Positions 13,772-25,933 are shown, counted from the first letter of the stretch. The stretch: DNA of 64,000 nucleotides from Pogonophryne albipinna (GCA_028583405.1 CM053261.1:9987459-10051458), one strand, 5' to 3'. Notes: generated by a model not told the origin, from the sequence alone. A program made the numbers and translations.

Positions 13772-14091
13772 CACAAAACTATTAAATGAATCAGGCATAT
13801 GGAGCACCATCTGTGACCCTGTGACCACGCTGCTTACCACTCTAGTTCTGGTACAGCACCACACTTCAAACTCCTGACCTCCAGAGAAAATACTCCAATT
13901 CTCCAGCCTTCTTGTACTTCACTAACAACACCTCATTAAAGCCTTTAATTTAAGCTAATAGAAAGACATTTTGTTCCCATTGTAGTGTGTGATTTACATG
14001 GAAAACGGCTCACCTGGATCATGTAGAGCTGCGCGATGCGGTACTCCTCCACGCTCATCGGCATGGGGATGCGATACTCCTTAATCAGCAT
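2342..14091 (-). CDS. pitpnm2: pitpnm2, 5' coding part: PITP domain of a Nir/RdgB-type membrane-associated phosphatidylinositol transfer protein
   Basis: Four coding exons, 14091-14014, 4245-4031, 3044-2923 and 2575-2342, join in one frame to about 216 residues. They cover most of the N-terminal PITP fold (about 260 residues in the family); the FFAT, DDHD and LNS2 parts lie beyond the left edge. Residues placed as in PITP-alpha for inositol headgroup binding are conserved at the same numbers: Thr59 and Lys61 in QYTHK and Asn90 in WNAYPY. Family members exchange phosphatidylinositol and phosphatidic acid at ER-plasma membrane contacts. The ATG at 14091 has A at -3. The split codons agree at every junction. 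Some residues (GPLSDDW, AEKRQR) look like PITPNM1, but the neighbours mphosph9, cdk2ap1 and sbno1 match human PITPNM2 synteny, so I call pitpnm2. Family certainty is very high; paralogue certainty is moderate. Confidence 0.85.
2923..3044 (-). CDS. pitpnm2: pitpnm2 coding exon 3
   Basis: Acceptor TCTCAG; the first G completes the Arg codon of TRTR. Forty full codons encode [17 protein letters not shown] and on to [10 protein letters not shown]. The exon ends with a single G before GTGAGT, and exon 4 supplies AC to form Asp. The sequence is typical of PITPNM proteins. Confidence 0.88.
4031..4245 (-). CDS. pitpnm2: pitpnm2 coding exon 2
   Basis: Acceptor CTGCAG, donor CG/GTGAG. It encodes residues 27-98, from KKSREES through [22 protein letters not shown] and [12 protein letters not shown]. 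It carries Thr59, Lys61 and Asn90, which correspond to the phosphatidylinositol contact residues of PITP-alpha. Confidence 0.9.
4246..9068 (-). other. pitpnm2: pitpnm2 coding intron 1, distal part
   Basis: No exon recognised. It contains a C16 run at 4994-5009, the piggyBac-type MITE at 5894-6272, and long A/T-rich stretches. Short ORFs here are chance. Confidence 0.5.
5894..6272. mobile_element. 379-bp piggyBac-type MITE with TTAA target duplication
   Basis: The two ends are inverted repeats of about 35 bp (outer AGGTGGGGTAGGTAA; inner GAAACC then GCTCGAG), and each end is flanked by TTAA (5890-5893 and 6273-6276). There is no coding capacity. A TTAA duplication with short conserved ends is the hallmark of piggyBac transposition, so this is most likely a non-autonomous piggyBac derivative. 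It lies in pitpnm2 intron 1. Confidence 0.75.
9071..10379 (-). mobile_element. Tc1/mariner element with intact ends and deleted transposase
   Basis: 1309 bp flanked by TA on both sides (9069-9070 and 10380-10381). Inverted repeats run about 120 bp inward from CAGTGGGG. The matching inner segment GAGAGGCCTGTAATTTTCAT is readable on both strands. It encloses a minus-strand Tc1 transposase relic. The ends look recent; the coding part is broken, so the copy is non-autonomous. It lies in pitpnm2 intron 1. Confidence 0.92.
9291..10015 (-). pseudogene. Tc1 transposase, frameshifted and internally deleted
   Basis: The start MAKTKELS lies at 10015. The N-terminal paired-like helix-turn-helix part ([20 protein letters not shown], then the second HTH with GRPR-like PRKISPRG) reads for about 137 residues. 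Near 9600 a frameshift moves the DDPEEDW...WSDET box, which holds the first catalytic Asp, into another frame. Sequence then jumps to [20 protein letters not shown] and LNPIENLW, which holds the catalytic Glu. About 100 residues, including the second catalytic Asp, are missing compared with the family length of about 340. The enzyme cannot be active. Confidence 0.9.
12698..12773. repeat. Alternating (TG)n/(CG TG)n purine-pyrimidine tract
   Basis: Nearly uninterrupted alternation of purine and pyrimidine with several CG steps (CGTGCGTGCGTG), a sequence type prone to Z-DNA. Codon-like readings as poly Cys-Val are repeat artefacts. Confidence 0.85.
13739..13766. repeat. (TG)n microsatellite
   Basis: About 14 TG units in pitpnm2 intron 1. 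Confidence 0.85.
14014..14091 (-). CDS. pitpnm2: pitpnm2 coding exon 1 with start codon
   Basis: Encodes 26 residues, [18 protein letters not shown] then IAQLYMIQ, the start of the class II PITP domain, ending in phase 0 before GTGAG. The start context is AACCATGC with A at -3. The frame stays open for about 33 codons upstream but without an ATG, so this Met is the best start. Confidence 0.92.
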
Positions 14092-14235
14092 GGTTGAGCT
14101 TGAATTTGGCCAACTCCTGGTGTGTGTGAGAGTGTGTGTGTCCAGAGAAGTGAAGGCTAGACGCTCCTCTCTTTCAGCTTCGCTACCCAAGCAGCATGTT
14201 CAAACAGCGAGGACGGGAGTCATCGTTATTGATAC
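14092..14235 (-). other. pitpnm2: pitpnm2 5' UTR part of the first coding exon
   Basis: A good acceptor (CTTGTCTCTCAG) ends at 14236 on the minus strand, so the exon runs 14235-14014 and begins with noncoding sequence. It contains a four-codon upstream ORF (ATGCTGCTTGGGTAG) and a TG-rich tract. An upstream noncoding exon is therefore required. Confidence 0.65.
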
Positions 14236-15236
14236 CTGAGAGACAAGAAGCAAAAACAGACTTTCAGTGGGATAAGACGAGGTTTAACAATATGTAGGTT
14301 TTAGCTCCCAGCATGACTTACAAACCAGAGTTAGCATGCTTGTCTCAAGGATTAAACCCTCGAACACAAGCCAACCGCTCCTCTGTGAGTGCTCCAGCCT
14401 TCCTCCAGATCTATTACAAGGTAATCCACTGACCTAGCAACATCTCTGAAATCCCCCTGCAACCTAAATCCCAACTCCGTGTAAACACAGTGAAGACTCA
14501 GCCAAGATGTGGTCAATGAAGCATTTTAATCAAGGTATTTGTACTTTCATTTCCGGTTTCTTTCTACTCCACTACATTTTAGAGTTGTAAATGGTGTCAT
14601 TACTGCTTGTTGTTTTTGACCATTTGGAGGCAGCAGAAACAAGATGTGAACGCAACAATAACACATCACGACATTGTTGTGCACATTAAGCAGTTACAGA
14701 GCAACATGATGACGCATTTGGAGGTTTGTTTCCAATATTCACTCTTAATATAGCTCCGTTTTTTCTTTTAACTCCTTAGAGAAATATCTTTACCACAAAA
14801 ATGCTCAACTACGTTCACCTGATAGTCTGTAACTTTGTCTTTCTGCTGTTCTGTTAAGCTGGGAGTGAAGTGTTTTCTCTAAAATGATGCAATAAGAGCA
14901 GTGAGAGTGAGCCAGAAGTTGTAGGATGACGGATAAACAATGATCTGAAACTCACTTTAAAGCTCCGTAAAGCTGCAGATACAGGTGATAATCCTCTGTA
15001 GGTTCCTCACTATGAGACACAACTTTCACACAAATATTAAAGCCACTTCAAATTTTTCTTCTAAACAAGGTGAGAAAAAAAAATACTGTTGCTATTAACA
15101 TATTTCAACAGCAAGCAGACAGGGATGAATTCAGTCACATGACGATGGCTACTTAATCTCAGACAGATTAAGGATGGTAGCTCTGATGCTGTTGACATGA
15201 GAGAGGAGGTGGAGCTGACATGTCAAATAAATGAAA

Positions 15237-15239
<3 letters not shown>

Positions 15240-15283
<44 letters not shown>

Positions 15284-15300
15284 AGGGGGGGGGGGGGGGG
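15240..15300. repeat. (GT)n followed by a G-run
   Basis: About 21 GT units (15240-15281), then TACA and a run of about 15 G residues. The G-run is liable to length error in assembly. Confidence 0.9.
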
Positions 15301-16757
15301 AGTGTGTAAATTGTGTCCCACCGTCTGTCCATCTGTGCATCATCAGGTTATGCATGTTTGGTCAGGCTGCTCAGCTGATCTGCAGAGGTCAGCTAGTATA
15401 GTATGACAGTGAAAGTAGCCTCTTTAATGATTTGGGAAAAGGTTAGGAGCCATTCTATATTGTTTAATTGCTTGAATATTAGTGTTTCAACATGTTAAAT
15501 ATCTCAAAAGTATATTCACCTTTGCCAAGAATGGTATTCTTATTCGCTTGATTTGTTTGTTTAATGGTTTGTTTGCACTATTACAGAAAGAACTACCTCT
15601 AAAAAAAAATGTAATCTTGGTGTGAGGGTGTAACATGGACCAAGTTTAAACCTAATACATTTTCAAGAGGATACAAATGACATGGTGAAAACACCACTCA
15701 CTTATGTTTCACTTTGGTTAACAATTAAAAAATAAGACATTAGACATATCTGAAGGAAAAAAATTCCAACTGTATGGGAACATTTGTGGAGAGAAAAGCT
15801 AACATTGTGTTGTTAAAATGCTCTGACTAATAAAATCAAAGAGATTGTCTTTGTTCATAAACACACTGAAGTCAGAAGAACAACGTCCTATTTCGGTTAA
15901 TGGGAATATTCAAGGAGCCCCTGAATGCATCATTGGTTACCGAAGGTCTGCATGTTACGCGCTATAGTTCAAAATAGTGTAATTTAAAAGTTAATTTAGC
16001 CTTGGGTTCAAACCAGTGTCAAGAAACAAGAAGTATAATCTTTGAGTGCTCCAAAACACAGTCAGGCTCTGTAATTCCCACAATGCAAAGTGTATTACAA
16101 ACAATATCTACAGGTAATAAAACTGCAGCGCTCTGCCTCAACAATGACTGAAGATTCAAATCCCTGCAGCTCTCAAGAGGCCTTCACGTACGACCTTATT
16201 TACTGTGTGCTGTGATACAATTACAGCAGGGAAATGAAGTGGCATTTCTCACTGAATCCCGTAAAGGAAAAGTTCTTGAGCAACAGAAGAAGTGCTATAT
16301 ATATAGAGACACAGTAATCCCCATGAAGCAGAATATGAGACAGATGAAAAATGACACATCGACAGATAGACCGAGCATCTTGGCTTTTTTTTCTTTTGCC
16401 TCCATCAGCTAAACGAGCTGTGAGTCAGCACATCAGATACAGCAGCCGGCAATCTCTGAAACATGAACATAAAGTGAAGACTAAGCTCAAGAGGACGACG
16501 ATGTTATGATGTCATGTCAGGAGGATGTAGAGCTCATTACTAGAAACTAAATATCTAAAAAATGTCTCTGCTTTAAATATATATACTATACTGACAATAG
16601 CAATGCCACGACATCAGATTTCAAAACACGGTTTTCTTTGTAGAATTAATTCACAATAACAGTATTATTGGGATATCTATAGAATATAATAAAAACTATA
16701 AATACAAAGTAATAAGATAATAATAAAAGTAATAATGTAATCAGTAATATCTTTACT

Positions 16758-17966
16758 GCAGGGCTCTGTATTGGGCCCAATCCTGTTTAGCATGTACATA
16801 AATGATCTGCCTTCTGTGTGTGGAGAATGTGATGTATTAATGTATGCTGATGATACAGTTGTTTTTACTCATGGCAAAACCGCAGAAGAGGCTGCTTCCA
16901 AGGTCACTGATGTGTTGGAGAATATTACATCCTGGCTTAACAATAATTGTTTGCAACCAAATATCTCAAAGACAGTGTGTATGTTCTTCTCCAAGGGCCA
17001 CAGCATTATAACAAAACAAGATGTTTTCTTTTCTGGAAGGAGACTTCAGGTTGTCTCGGAGTACTTAGGAGTACATATTGACACAAACCTCAATTTCAAA
17101 AAACATATCGAAAAGGTCTGCAATAAAGTAAAGTTCAATCTGTCAAATTATAGATACATTAGAAACTTCCTATCATCTGCAGCAGCTAAGCTATACCTTC
17201 ACTCAATGGTCCTCTCCCACATCAACTACTGTCTGATCAGCTGGTCTAATGCACACTCTACAGCTCTAAGGCCACTGGAATCACTGTATAAACAAGCACT
17301 CAAAACACGAGACAAAAAGCCATTCCGGTATCATCATTGTCACATTGTTAAAAAGTATAATCTGTTCAACTGGGAAAATCTCATAGTTTACAAAAACATC
17401 TGCTTAGTTTATAAGATCACTCGTGGGTTGGCTCCTCCTCCTCTGGCTGGCTTCATCAGCCTAAAGTCCACCTCAACCAGGGCTACTAGAGGTGCGGCTA
17501 GGGGAGACTGCACCATCCCATTTAGGAAAAGTGCATTCAGCCAGGCTGTCTTTTCATTCCACGCATCCCATCAATGGAATTCAATACCACAACCAATAAG
17601 AGAGTCCTCATCCTACTATTCATTCAAACACAGTATTAAAAAGTGGCTAATTGAAAACCAACAGTGTCAGCACTGATGTGTGGGTGTAGGTGTGTGTATG
17701 AGTGTGTATTGTAAATGTTTTATTTATTTATTATCATGACTTGCTCTTATCTGTATTCAGTGATGTCATCTATTGTAAATATGTACAATGGTATAACAAT
17801 GTTGTGGTATTTTTATTATTGCTTTTAGGTTGTCTATCACCATCTGGCAAAGGGACTATCGATGAAAACTAGCCTTTTGGCTAATTCGAGTACTTTTACA
17901 TGTTTTTAATATGTTGATTAATGTACACTGTCCCTTGTTTTGAATAAATCAATTCAATTCAACTTT
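16758..17966 (+). mobile_element. 5'-truncated non-LTR retrotransposon (LINE)
   Basis: The copy starts abruptly inside the reverse transcriptase at the QGSVLGPILF box and runs through the C-terminal region to a 3' UTR. It ends in an AATAAATCAATTCAATTCAA-like tail without long poly-A. Severe 5' truncation is usual for LINE insertions. The YADD core plus the tail suggest the jockey/L2/CR1 group, but the clade is not assigned. Confidence 0.85.
16771..17676 (+). pseudogene. LINE reverse transcriptase C-terminal half
   Basis: 301 codons remain open. Visible are the catalytic YADDTVVF box, the following block LNNNCLQPNISKT, the thumb motif YLGVHIDTNLNF, and a C-terminal region with SHINYCLISW and a final WLIENQQ. 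The endonuclease and the N-terminal half of the reverse transcriptase are missing, so it is a dead fragment. An ORF unbroken over 900 bp suggests a fairly young insertion. Confidence 0.9.
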
Positions 17967-19964
17967 CTGTATGTGCATTGTTTTCTCTTTTTTGGAATTA
18001 TAACAGTATTATTGGGATATCTATAGATAATAATTGAAATATGTAACAATAAAATAATAATAATACAAATAAGAAGCAGAAGAACATAATACATACATAT
18101 AATAATAAATCAGTAAACTCTTTAACTTTCTTTATTTTGCCATTTCTTTTAAGTGTAGGGCGCTTCAGTGAGCGTCTCTCTTTCAATTAAATTCACGATG
18201 ACACAATAGACAACACATTATCAACCATCAACTCCATTAACATTTACTGTACTGCAGGGTTCACATTTATGCTACTCAAGTTATTTCTATAAAGCTTGTA
18301 TAAGACTTCTGTCTGCTCTTTGTAATGCAAAATGAATAAATAACCTGAGACAGAAACATAACAAATATTGATTATAGTAGCACAGTATGAGTGTTATCCA
18401 GTGTGTCTGTAACATATGTTTGTGTTTAGTGCAGTACATCATAAGCCACATTACACTTACTGCAGCCCTCACTGTAAAAAGATAAGCACTTAACCCTGAA
18501 AGAAAACATTAAAATGTCTTCCGATCTGACTTGGCAGCCAATCTTCAATTCATTTTATTTCAATAACGGGAAGTCATTTATCAACATGTCATGTAATGCA
18601 TTTTATCTCATTCAATAACCGTTTCTGAATTTGGCTCCACTCCCTCTCATTACTTTGGGAATGACCACTGCTGCTTCAGACATAAACAAAGTTCCCTCGG
18701 GCTTATGGGCAATTTCCAACAAAACAACCCAACCACAGCATGTAGCAAATGAGCTCTCCTCCTTCCCTGTGTCCCTCAATCCACTCTAATCCATTTAACT
18801 GATGAAGTTTGCCCTTTTTGTTAAGGCATTAGGGAATAAAACCTGAAGCCAATCATAAAGGAAGATTGTCCTCGATAGAAAACTGCGAGCACTGCAGGGT
18901 GGCTCAAATTGCAGCGATTTTGTGAAAACATTTTCAATAAAAATCAAACTGAAGATTGTCTTCATGCAGCCGCTGGGACATTTCAAACAATCCTGCAGTC
19001 TCCCAGTTTAATCTGAAGGCCTCCTAATTGAGCTCACAGTCGAAAATCACAGTCAATGTCACTCCGCAGAGCAAGTAAACGTCTCATCTGCAGCACTGAG
19101 AGGGAGCCATGCTGCCAGCTGCCCTCCATCACAGCCTGTGTGACGGCAGGCTGAGGAAACCTTCAGATAAATTGCACAGAATTTGCCACCGAGGTAACCG
19201 GCTTGGAGGGAAGCAGCTCTGGTCCATTAAACACAACACCGCCTGCCAGGAGCGTGGTCCTGGAGGCTGACACCCTGGATCCCTGAAAAATGCACCCCGA
19301 CCTACTGTCCACCCATTCCCATTAAACTGAAACCCTGTGTCTGCTGTGGATGTTTCTACGTAAAAAAGCAATAGGCTGACATACTATTTCTGCAGCTGGA
19401 TATTTACACACCCCTCAGCCCTTTGCCAGCCGCTCTGCAGCTAACCTCACCCTAAAATCATTTGTATTCTGCAGAAATGCAAAAGATGTAACTCTTTTTC
19501 GATCAGAAACTATTTTCGATTAGAAATGTCAATGTTATTAATTGAAAAATATTTGTTATTTACCCCTTGGTAATGTGTGATTGAGAATTGCTGATATACT
19601 GGACATACAACAGTGGAGGTGGCAGGTCAACACTCTCCTTTAAAGCTGCAACAAGAGAAGTTTTGGCCACTTGGGGGCAGTGAAACTTATTCGAATTTGA
19701 AATAGTAGCCTAGACATTCATCAGACTTTTCATCGCTGTTCCAGGGAACAACAACCAAGAGAGTGACACAAAACCACACCGTTGTGGGTCTTGAAGAAGA
19801 TGTTTCATAAATGACTCAGTTCCGGTACATGTACATTTGTGTTTCTGGCACGCTTACTAACCCACATCAGACCCAGTCAGACTATATGTGGGCTGCCTTT
19901 ATCTGATTGGCTCTTATTTCTATGTCACATTCTCAGACAGTCTCATTAGAATATGAGTATAAGA

Positions 19965-20330
19965 TGAGATAAGAGATAGAGCTTTATTGTCTCCCTTAGG
20001 AGAAATTTGTCTTGGGCATCGAGATAATACACATAAAACATTCAGGTCAATCAGTCATAGCTACAGAACAGAGATCACATATCACATGGCAAAGAAACAA
20101 ACAAGAAACATACAGGTACAGCACTTTCCCTATTGCACATATCCCTATTGCATTCATACATAATCAAATATTGTACTTTCCCTATTGCATTCATACATAA
20201 TCAAATATTGTACTTTCCCTATTGCACCTATGCATAGTGTCCGTCAGATTGCACATATCCCTATTGTGTCCATACCTATTTACACATAATGCACTTCCCC
20301 TATTTAACCTTCTCGATTGCACAAACTACA
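19965..20330. repeat. Retroelement-tail-like repeat with 37-bp tandem copies
   Basis: Contains AGAGCTTTATTGTCTCC and AAATTTGTCTTGGGCAT, which resemble 3' ends of fish retroelements. A 37-bp unit (TTTCCCTATTGCATTCAT...) is repeated next to it, with copies ending at 20176 and 20213 and a partial one following. Family not assigned. Confidence 0.4.
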
Positions 20331-20394
20331 CTGTAAACATTGAACCTCCCGAGTATCTCCATCCATGTCTTGATAACTACATTTGCACAGGTGT

Positions 20395-20575
20395 AACATA
20401 TTTTTCTGGTGAGCGAATCAGAGCAGACTGGGCTTCAGAGAGAGGGTGTATAAAGGTATATTCAGACACACTGCATTAGAAAACTTGAAATGTGCTTTAG
20501 AACATTAAATCATGTTAAAATGTTGCAATTATGAACCTGAAAATTAGTATAACACGTGCCCTTTGAAACAAAACA
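20395..20575. repeat. Fish interspersed MITE-like repeat fragment
   Basis: Sequence such as ATTATGAACCTGAAAATTAG and the ending GTGCCCTTTGAAAC resembles a common teleost non-autonomous repeat family. Recognition is from memory of the consensus style; no boundaries were defined. Confidence 0.35.
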
Positions 20576-21760
20576 ACGAGCTAAAAGATGCTATAACGTA
20601 GACACAGAGTAAAGAGATAACACAGATTATAATTTAAAAGAAAAGGAAAAAACTAACTGGTTTGATACTAAATAAATAACTTCTGAGAGGTCAATTTGTG
20701 TGGGGTCCTTCTTCCAAAAGTAATTTAACTAAATATCTAATTCTGGCAGGCATGAGCATCACCCAATGTGTGAAGACCCGTCTATGGGGGATGTTTTGTG
20801 AGCCTTGATTTTATAAGTCATGTTTAATGAAAATCAGAGCTACTTAAAATTCCTCAGAACATATTTACAGAATGCACACCCAATGAATTATCATAATCAC
20901 ACGGACAAATGGGACAAAGACGATAACGACTACTGTATACATATATAAAATGTGTAATCTAACATGCATTACATTTAAGAGCAATGTCTTTGTTACACAT
21001 CATCACAGTTTGATGCATCTGAGTGGATTCTTCTCCAGCGATTTGAAGCGCGACAGGAGTCCTGCTGCACTAACAAGATCCCCTGATGGAAGTTGTCTCT
21101 GCTTTTGATAACAGCATGGATTCAAAACACACCACAGCATTCTTCACATCTGAAGAAACATGCTGTTTGCAGAATAAATCAGATGACGCCTGCCACGCAC
21201 ACGAGCAGGCCGAGGAAGACAAACACACCGAGTGTGATCTCTGGAGGAGTCGAGTACTGTAAGGTACGCTCTCGCTGCGTACTTCAAATCTCATTCAAAT
21301 GAGCTGCAAAGCAAAAGTGATCATCAGCAGCTGTGGCCAAACTGCACTTTAAAATATTACAGTCAAATGTTTTAGTGTCTTTTCTGTGGTGCTGATGCTG
21401 ATTGATTACGTTTCCTCCTATCAGCGTACACTAACTCCCTGCACATCACTACACTACCATCAAACATGTGTTTCAGCAAGACATGAAGCCTCGCTGCAAC
21501 AACACTCCTCTGCTCCTTACAAACACATTTCAAACATTACTCATCTCATTCAAATGTCTTTCTCGCAGTAAAATGAACAAAGCCACCTGTAGACCCCCCC
21601 CTCGAACTGCAGCCACCTGCAGCTCCTCAGCCTTCTCCTCTTTACAAATACATCAGTCTGGACTGGAGTCCAACAGGCAGGCATCCATGTTGCCATAATG
21701 TACCTGTCTTTATAGCAACAGCTGCAAATAAAGGTATTTAAATATAATAAATCAGTTTAC

Positions 21761-22060
21761 CTCGCAGGAGCAAACACTGATCCTCTGAGCAGAGTCTTTA
21801 GGGGCAGATCTGCATGGTCCCACAGAGACCAGCAGCCCGGGCATCTTCCCCTCTTCCCCGATCCCCTCTCTTTCTGCCGAATACTGTCAACCAATCCACC
21901 GCAGCCTCGCCCCCCCCAGCCCCGGTATTAAGGAAGGAGCTTCTTAAATCCTCACTGGGAAATAAGAGAAGGTATCGATTCTTCTTCTTCTTCCCCCATC
22001 CACCTCTGTTCTGTTTTCCCTCCCTCGCCGTCTCCACCTCCTAGGCACTGAGGAAGCCCT
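21761..22060 (-). promoter_or_regulatory. pitpnm2: Candidate alternative 5' exon/promoter of pitpnm2
   Basis: A GC-rich patch in A/T-rich surroundings. On the minus strand it ends at a plausible donor (GCGAG then GTAAAC, exon end 21761). Inverted CCAAT-type boxes lie near 21890 and 22092. It could be an alternative noncoding first exon of pitpnm2, or an unrelated regulatory patch. No coding potential is claimed. Confidence 0.3.
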
Positions 22061-23864
22061 GTTACCATGGAGACGCATGAGGCTGAAGCCCGATTGGTTG
22101 ACAGTGTTGTGATGCAGGAAGTCGGCGTTGCAGCCCACCAGATTGATTGCCTTTTTTTTTGTGTGTGACCATCCCTCTCTAACGACGAGTCCAGAATCAA
22201 TTCTCCACTTGTTTTTGGACAGATGTACAGGCATCTGAGTATCACCAACTCCCTGGGTGTATTTCATTCTCTTAATGGGTACACTTCAAACACACAGCAA
22301 CATCTTCTTCTTCCACACATACAAATGTTTTTGATAGAATTTAACTTATATCTAGACTCCGCTACTGACTTTCTTTCCCCTTTTAGGTGTGTTTTAAATA
22401 TTTGTATATATATAATATGTAACTTTGTTGAAGAGGTGCTATATTAATAAAATTCAAACTACAAGTTCAGAAACTACGTTATTTTATATGAAGAGTTGTT
22501 TGGTTTATTCCTTGTAAGTTTTATTTATTTACCTTTTACTTAATGAATCAGTATATTTCCTCTGTTGATAAGGTACATTCTTTTATTATTATTTATTTAC
22601 CCATATTTAATAAAAAGCAATATTCACTCTAATTATTTCTGCTTACCTCTAGAGGAAAAAGTGTTTTTAGATAATTAAAGTCTGCAACAAATGTGCATAA
22701 TGAAAGTAAAGACAAGTCAGATTTAACATTTTCAAATGTCAAGCTGGAACAAGAGAAAAGTCATCGTTGTGCTTTAGAAATGACTAATAAGTGTCAGTAC
22801 TTTGATTCATCTTCTGATTCGTTTCTCGACTGATCTCTTAATTGTTTTGTCTACTAAATTCAATAAAAAAAATTTGTTTGCGAATGTCTTTTTTGGAAGA
22901 TATGCATTATTGCTCTCGGAAAAATGATATAAATAATGAAGATTATCAACTATTTATTGCAGTGCTTGTCTCATATGTCTACAGGAAGCTACTGTTTGAT
23001 ATAGAATATAAATGATAAATACTTTATTATTCTCACTGAGATACACAAACCATAAAGCGCCTTTTGACACCTCCACACAAGTCCTCAACGCCTTCATTAA
23101 ATCCTATAGCTCTGGTATATAGTCGCATGTAGGCTTGGAGATGAAAGAGGTTTGGTAAAGCTCATGTGCATGAATCATTTTGATGTGATGCCAGAGGCAT
23201 TATGCATCTATTTGCACGGTGTCGTGACCATCCCGCCTCTCCTGCTGGGTATTTTTCTCACCTGCATCACACACAGAATTTGAATGAGCCAGCTGAGTGA
23301 TGCGAACAGGTCTCTGATTTTGACTGGCAAATCAGTGAATGAGCAAAACTGTGCTCCTATATTTCAGCCTGGAGCTGCGGCGTCACTCCAGAGGCTGTAA
23401 TCTACATTTGCATGTGGACACTGCAGCAGCTTATCTACATTTAAATGTCAAGCTTTACTGCTCACATTGATATAAAACCTACCATAGATGTATTTTTACT
23501 TTGCACATGGGTTTAACTTTTGCATTTTTAAACAGATCATTTACGTCCTGGATTACGATTGGTGAAATAATCCATGAACACACAACTGTGCCTACATTAA
23601 ATTTAATGTCCAATTTGCTGTTCATTTGGAAAATACAACCTTGCTTCTGGCACAGCGCGGATACATCAGTGGAGAGTCAGAAAACCCCTGACCGGGCAAG
23701 TAATGGCACCATTCTTGGCAATAACCACTAAGAACTACATGGTTTGGCTGCAATACGAGTATTTCTTTCATTTGGAATAAACCTTTCATACAAAATGTTT
23801 CGGAATATGCTTTGCAATTTGAGGATTGATGCTACCCTTGCTTGTGATTGAGAAATATAAAGCT

Positions 23865-23975
23865 ACAGCAAGCATCAGGCTAACTTAGCTAGCATAAAGA
23901 GTGGAAACAGATGGAAACAGTTAGCCTAGCTCCATCTGAACAACCAGCATCCCTAAAGCTCATTTATGTTTCATG
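23865..23975. repeat. Teleost short interspersed repeat fragment
   Basis: Contains GGCTAACTTAGCTAGCATAA, GTTAGCCTAGCTC and CCTAAAGCTCA, a phrase common in perciform interspersed repeats. Short, diverged and unbounded. Confidence 0.4.
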
Positions 23976-24809
23976 TGTATAAAAATAGAAAGTGAAAAAA
24001 GACAATTCCCAGTATTACAGTGGGTTAAATGTCTAAATGTAATGTTAATGTATCAGAGGCACACACTGGAGATCTTTCCTCAATGACACCTGCTGTGAGT
24101 GAGATAAACTCTGTGACTCACAAGCCTACGCTTTATAAACGTCTCTTTAATTACATCCAGCCGACGTGTCTCTGTGGGTTTCAGGATAAAAATATCCCAA
24201 CCTGCAGCCAGACGGATTCTGTAGGGGATTGTGTCGCTGATGCTGCTCCACATCTCATTAACAAAATCTGGCATATGGCATTATTGTGCAATAGACTGTA
24301 CTAATGTCATTTTCTATATAAATACACTACTGTATTCATTGTATAATTCATACTTCAACATCATTTTATTTTTGTTATATCTTGTTTTCTCCAAGTTAGA
24401 TATATGAATAATTGATTTAATACAATTTATTATATATGAGAAATAATCATATATAATATATATATTTTTTCTATTTCTATTTCATTGAATTTATTTGTTT
24501 AATTTTATACTGAAGAAACAGTTAAACCCAAATCCAATTACCGCCTAGGGATAAATACAAGAGTTCTTATTATGATCTGAAGAAGAGAGTTTGAGCGGCC
24601 TTTTAGCTCCTGAGGATGGATCTGAAGAAATGTACTACAACAGATCACAAAAGGTGAACCTGCAGCGAGATTACATTTACTGTCATACCAACGAACAGGA
24701 AGTGAGGCTGAGAATGAGAATGAGCTTTGTGCAGCAGCCTCTGGTTTTATCATCCAGCTGCAGGGATGTACATCCTCAGAATAAAATGACTTGTTGATGG
24801 GTACTCCGC

Positions 24810-25040
<231 letters not shown>

Positions 25041-25387
25041 TATCCGAGCATCAGCAGGACACACGCTAACAGAATCAACCCCTCAACGCCACACAGTCCC
25101 GCTGCACAATGTGAACATCTGCTACTATAACGGCTGTTAATTTGTGACCGTGTCAAACACATCTCTGCTCACCAGACACTCCTGTTACTCATCGGCTCAA
25201 ATCAAACGCCGGCCTGGGATGTTACCGTGCGTCGGCTCCTGCTGTCCCTGGCAGCATTTCATCAGGACGTCACGCTGGCTGCTGCAGCATGTGCTCAAAT
25301 CCCTGATGGATATCTTTATTTATTTACTTATCAGCGTTCAGAATTTTAATATCATAATGTCACCGAGTTGCACTACACCAGCTGTAG

Positions 25388-25830
25388 TGTTGGGAAGTAT
25401 ATTTACTCAAGTACTGTACTTAACTACTGTTCAATTTGTAGGCAATTACAGTGTTAAAAAACAGTCATTAATAATAATTACGTATCATTTATGATCTAAA
25501 TGTTGCCACTATACTATTAGTTATTCCAGACCAAAATCCATTCATTTTTAAAATACATTTGTGTTGTTATGGTCCCAGATGCAAATATTGTTAAATTAGT
25601 TTAGTCATTTGTTAAACTCCACTATGTTGATACCGGATAGCTGTATTCACTAGTTACTATTTTACTAGATTTATTCTAGAAAAAGAAAAATGGTAAGAGA
25701 CTTTTACTTTGATACTTTAACTATATTTGCTGATAATGCTTCAGTCAGACTTTTACTGGCAATTCTGTATTTTTAAATTGTAGAATTGTTGCTTTTATTT
25801 AGATAAAAGGAACTGAATACTTCCTCAACT
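25388..25830. mobile_element. hAT-like MITE copy (TACTTAAGTACT type)
   Basis: Begins GTTGGGAAGTATATTTACTC followed by AAGTACTGTACTTAACTACT, and contains TTTTACTTTGATACTTTAAC. These phrases mark a very common family of short non-autonomous DNA elements in fish. Related pieces appear near 3941-4010, 39677-40172, 54820-54900, 56320-56400 and 57687-58168. Ends are diverged and no target duplication was seen. Confidence 0.5.
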
Positions 25831-25894
25831 GCTGCTTAGCTGACAGAGAAGGTTTGTTTCATCAAACTCACAGATATGAGATGTTATCACCGAC

Positions 25895-25933
25895 CTGCAG
25901 TCCATCTCCAGCGATGGTTTCCTCTCCTTCTTC
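25895..25933 (-). other. Possible 39-bp noncoding or alternative exon
   Basis: The minus strand has a plausible acceptor (CATTCACAG) and donor (CTGCAG then GTCGGT) bracketing 39 bases, with one frame reading EEGEETIAGDGLQ. It may be an alternative 5' exon of pitpnm2. Chance pairing of splice-like signals is as likely. Confidence 0.2.

Larger units (their letters stand above)
10382..14013 (-). other. pitpnm2: pitpnm2 coding intron 1, proximal part
   Basis: No exon recognised. It contains a C run near 11446-11462, a mixed TG/CG alternating tract at about 12698-12773, and a TG tract at 13739-13766. The remainder is unclassified A/T-rich sequence. Confidence 0.5.

Noticed and set aside
2342..14091. 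Naming the PITP-domain gene pitpnm1
   Set aside because: Several residues look like PITPNM1, but the mphosph9-cdk2ap1-sbno1 neighbourhood fits PITPNM2. The doubt is kept in the confidence.
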